5,295 bases of DNA. Origin: Bacillota bacterium (GTDB lineage Bacteria; Bacillota; GCA-003054495; Carboxydocellales; JAJZTU01). Under the pieces are notes generated by a model, which saw nothing but the letters and a program-made list of their open reading frames with translations, was not told the DNA's origin and did not search any database. The stretch spans positions 1-5,295 of the forward strand of contig JAJZTU010000240.1 in assembly GCA_021848765.1 (NCBI GenBank). The letters are read 5' to 3'. Positions 4,193 to 5,295 of the stretch are shown here, piece by piece; the stretch's first letter is position 1, and every line of letters begins with the position of its first letter. The position numbers and the translations under genes are program-made.

Positions 4193-5282
4193 AATCCAGG
4201 ATATTTTTAATGCTATAAAACCTGATGGCCTGTCACCTGAGCAGAATAAAGCCTTTTTTGCTATCAGAAGTTGCAGAACTGATACTCTCGGTTCCCATGT
4301 CGACCGGTGTGACAGTTGTGAACATATTCATATTTCCTATAATTCCTGCCGGAACAGACACTGCCCCAAGTGCCAGGGTTCCAAACAGCAGGAATGGGTG
4401 GAAGCCCAATTGTCCAAGCTCCTTCCCGTCGGCTATTTCCATGTGGTTTTTACTTTGCCTCAGGAACTTAATTCTATTGTCTTCCAGAACCATGATATCC
4501 TCTATTCCATCCTGCTGAAATCAGCTGGGGATACCATTATTGAGCTGGCCAAAGATCCTAAATTCCTTGGCGCCCAGACTGGGGTCACGGCAGTTCTGCA
4601 CACTTGGGGGCAAAACCTTTCCTTCCATCCCCATGTCCACTGCTTGCTACCGGGGGGTGGTCTTTCCATGGACGGCCTGAGGTTCATTAAATCAAGTAAA
4701 AAATTCTTCATACCGGTCAAAGTGATTTCACGCAAATTTAGAGGTAAGTTCCTTTTTCATCTGAAAAAAGCCTGGCGTAATGGGGATATCAAGTTTTTTA
4801 GCTCCCCTGAACCGGCTCATGAGGTTAACTTCCTTAATTTGCTTAGCACTTTGTACCAAAAAGAGTGGGTTGTCTACTGTAAAAAGCCGTTTAAGTCTCC
4901 CTGGCATGTTGTTAGCTACCTGGGTCGTTATACCCACAAAGTAGCTATTGCCAATTCCAGGATTGTGGACTTTAACGAATCCACTGTGACTTTCAAATGG
5001 AAAGACTACAGGGATCACAACCAGGTTAAGCTTATGACTCTTGATGTTACAGAGTTTGTACGGAGATTTCTGCAGCACGTTCTTCCGTCAGGCTTTACCA
5101 GAGTCAGACACTACGGCCTTCTATCCAGTCGCAATGTCGGTACAAAACTGGCACGTTGTATCAAGCTTGCAGGTGTTAGGCCTGTTGTACCCAAAATCGT
5201 CAAACACGTTAGTATTTGCCCCCTCTGCGGCGGTGTGATGGTATTTGTCGGTGTCATCAACAAAATAGCTGCAGTACCGTAA
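4185..5282 (+). CDS. tnpA: IS91-family HUH/Y2 transposase
   Basis: This is the rolling-circle transposase, which nicks one DNA strand and attaches to it through tyrosine. From the ATG at 4185 it has 365 residues. An N-terminal zinc ribbon carries C42, C45, C55, C60 and C63 (CDSCEHIHI, CRNRHCPKC). The HUH metal site is H148-P-H150-V-H152 within TWGQNLSFHPHVHC, and the Y2 motif is Y245-LGR-Y249 (SYLGRYTHKVAI). A C-terminal CPLCGG (345-350) may bind metal too. The frame is open back to 3942, but that part is the recombinase read in the wrong frame; the ATG at 4185, with GGTGGTGA just upstream, starts where copy comparisons and the family start. An ATG at 4170 is a possible alternative. It overlaps the recombinase by 8 bp. 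No damage is seen, so this copy could be active. Confidence 0.92.
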   Translation: MPEIQDIFNAIKPDGLSPEQNKAFFAIRSCRTDTLGSHVDRCDSCEHIHISYNSCRNRHCPKCQGSKQQEWVEAQLSKLLPVGYFHVVFTLPQELNSIVFQNHDILYSILLKSAGDTIIELAKDPKFLGAQTGVTAVLHTWGQNLSFHPHVHCLLPGGGLSMDGLRFIKSSKKFFIPVKVISRKFRGKFLFHLKKAWRNGDIKFFSSPEPAHEVNFLNLLSTLYQKEWVVYCKKPFKSPWHVVSYLGRYTHKVAIANSRIVDFNESTVTFKWKDYRDHNQVKLMTLDVTEFVRRFLQHVLPSGFTRVRHYGLLSSRNVGTKLARCIKLAGVRPVVPKIVKHVSICPLCGGVMVFVGVINKIAAVP

Positions 5283-5295
5283 AACATTGATAGAA

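Larger units (their letters stand above)
3260..5295 (+). mobile_element. IS91-like element with tyrosine recombinase, copy 2
   Basis: The unit begins GTTGCACTAAACCGC, as copy 1 does, followed by the leader, the recombinase and the transposase. Two-gene IS91-family elements with an upstream tyrosine recombinase overlapping tnpA are known. IS91 elements have no paired terminal repeats and move by single-strand rolling-circle transposition. The right end is not defined: only 13 bp follow the tnpA stop before the window closes, and the expected complement of the start (GTTTAGTGCAAC) is not reached. Confidence 0.85.

Noticed and set aside
4233..5078. Several minus-strand frames of 77-116 residues and small + strand frames inside tnpA
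   Set aside because: All are shadows of the intact transposase gene, whose frame has all family motifs.

Overview
This 5.3 kb window is an accessory, mobile-DNA-rich region. Purine-rich Shine-Dalgarno sequences (AGGAAAGGA, GAGGTG, GAGGTGG), moderate-to-low GC and mostly short genes suggest a Gram-positive, Clostridia-like bacterium. That placement is inference; no phylogenetic marker gene is present.

Layout on the + strand. (1) 55-1247: a decayed copy of an IS91-like element, preceded by a hairpin repeat (55-104). It keeps the element's leader, 24 codons of a tyrosine-recombinase gene and a transposase gene broken by deletions, a stop and a frameshift. (2) 1241-1367: a long inverted-repeat site. 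(3) 1390-2015, minus strand: a complete MntA-HepT (MNT/HEPN) toxin-antitoxin operon with its own extended -10 promoter. (4) 2116-2333: a second hairpin site, a + strand terminator-like hairpin and a 28-bp repeat shared with site 1. (5) 2347-2814, minus strand: a GNAT acetyltransferase. (6) 2874-3026: a MITE with perfect terminal inverted repeats inside a CTAG target. (7) 3108-3266: a third hairpin site. (8) 3260 to the window end: a second, nearly intact copy of the IS91-like element, with a tyrosine recombinase (one frameshift) overlapping a full-length zinc-finger HUH/Y2 transposase.

The most interesting signal is the architecture. Each cargo module starts and ends with a module-specific complementary pair carrying GTT...AAC: 112-126 with 1233-1247, 1361-1370 with 2113-2122, and 2330-2346 with 3098-3114. 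Between modules lie hairpin sites whose stems change in a compensatory way while a 20-21-nt bulge stays conserved. This is the geometry of integron cassettes, where the inverse core at a cassette's end complements the core at its own start, and of attC sites recombined as folded single strands. The core boxes mostly deviate from the integron consensus, and no classical IntI is present. The recombinase found here is carried inside one of the cassette-like units, next to a transposase of the single-strand-processing HUH class. A working hypothesis is a self-mobilising cassette system in which an IS91-like unit supplies recombinase and ssDNA-generating transposase, while the MntA-HepT and GNAT units ride as non-autonomous cassettes.
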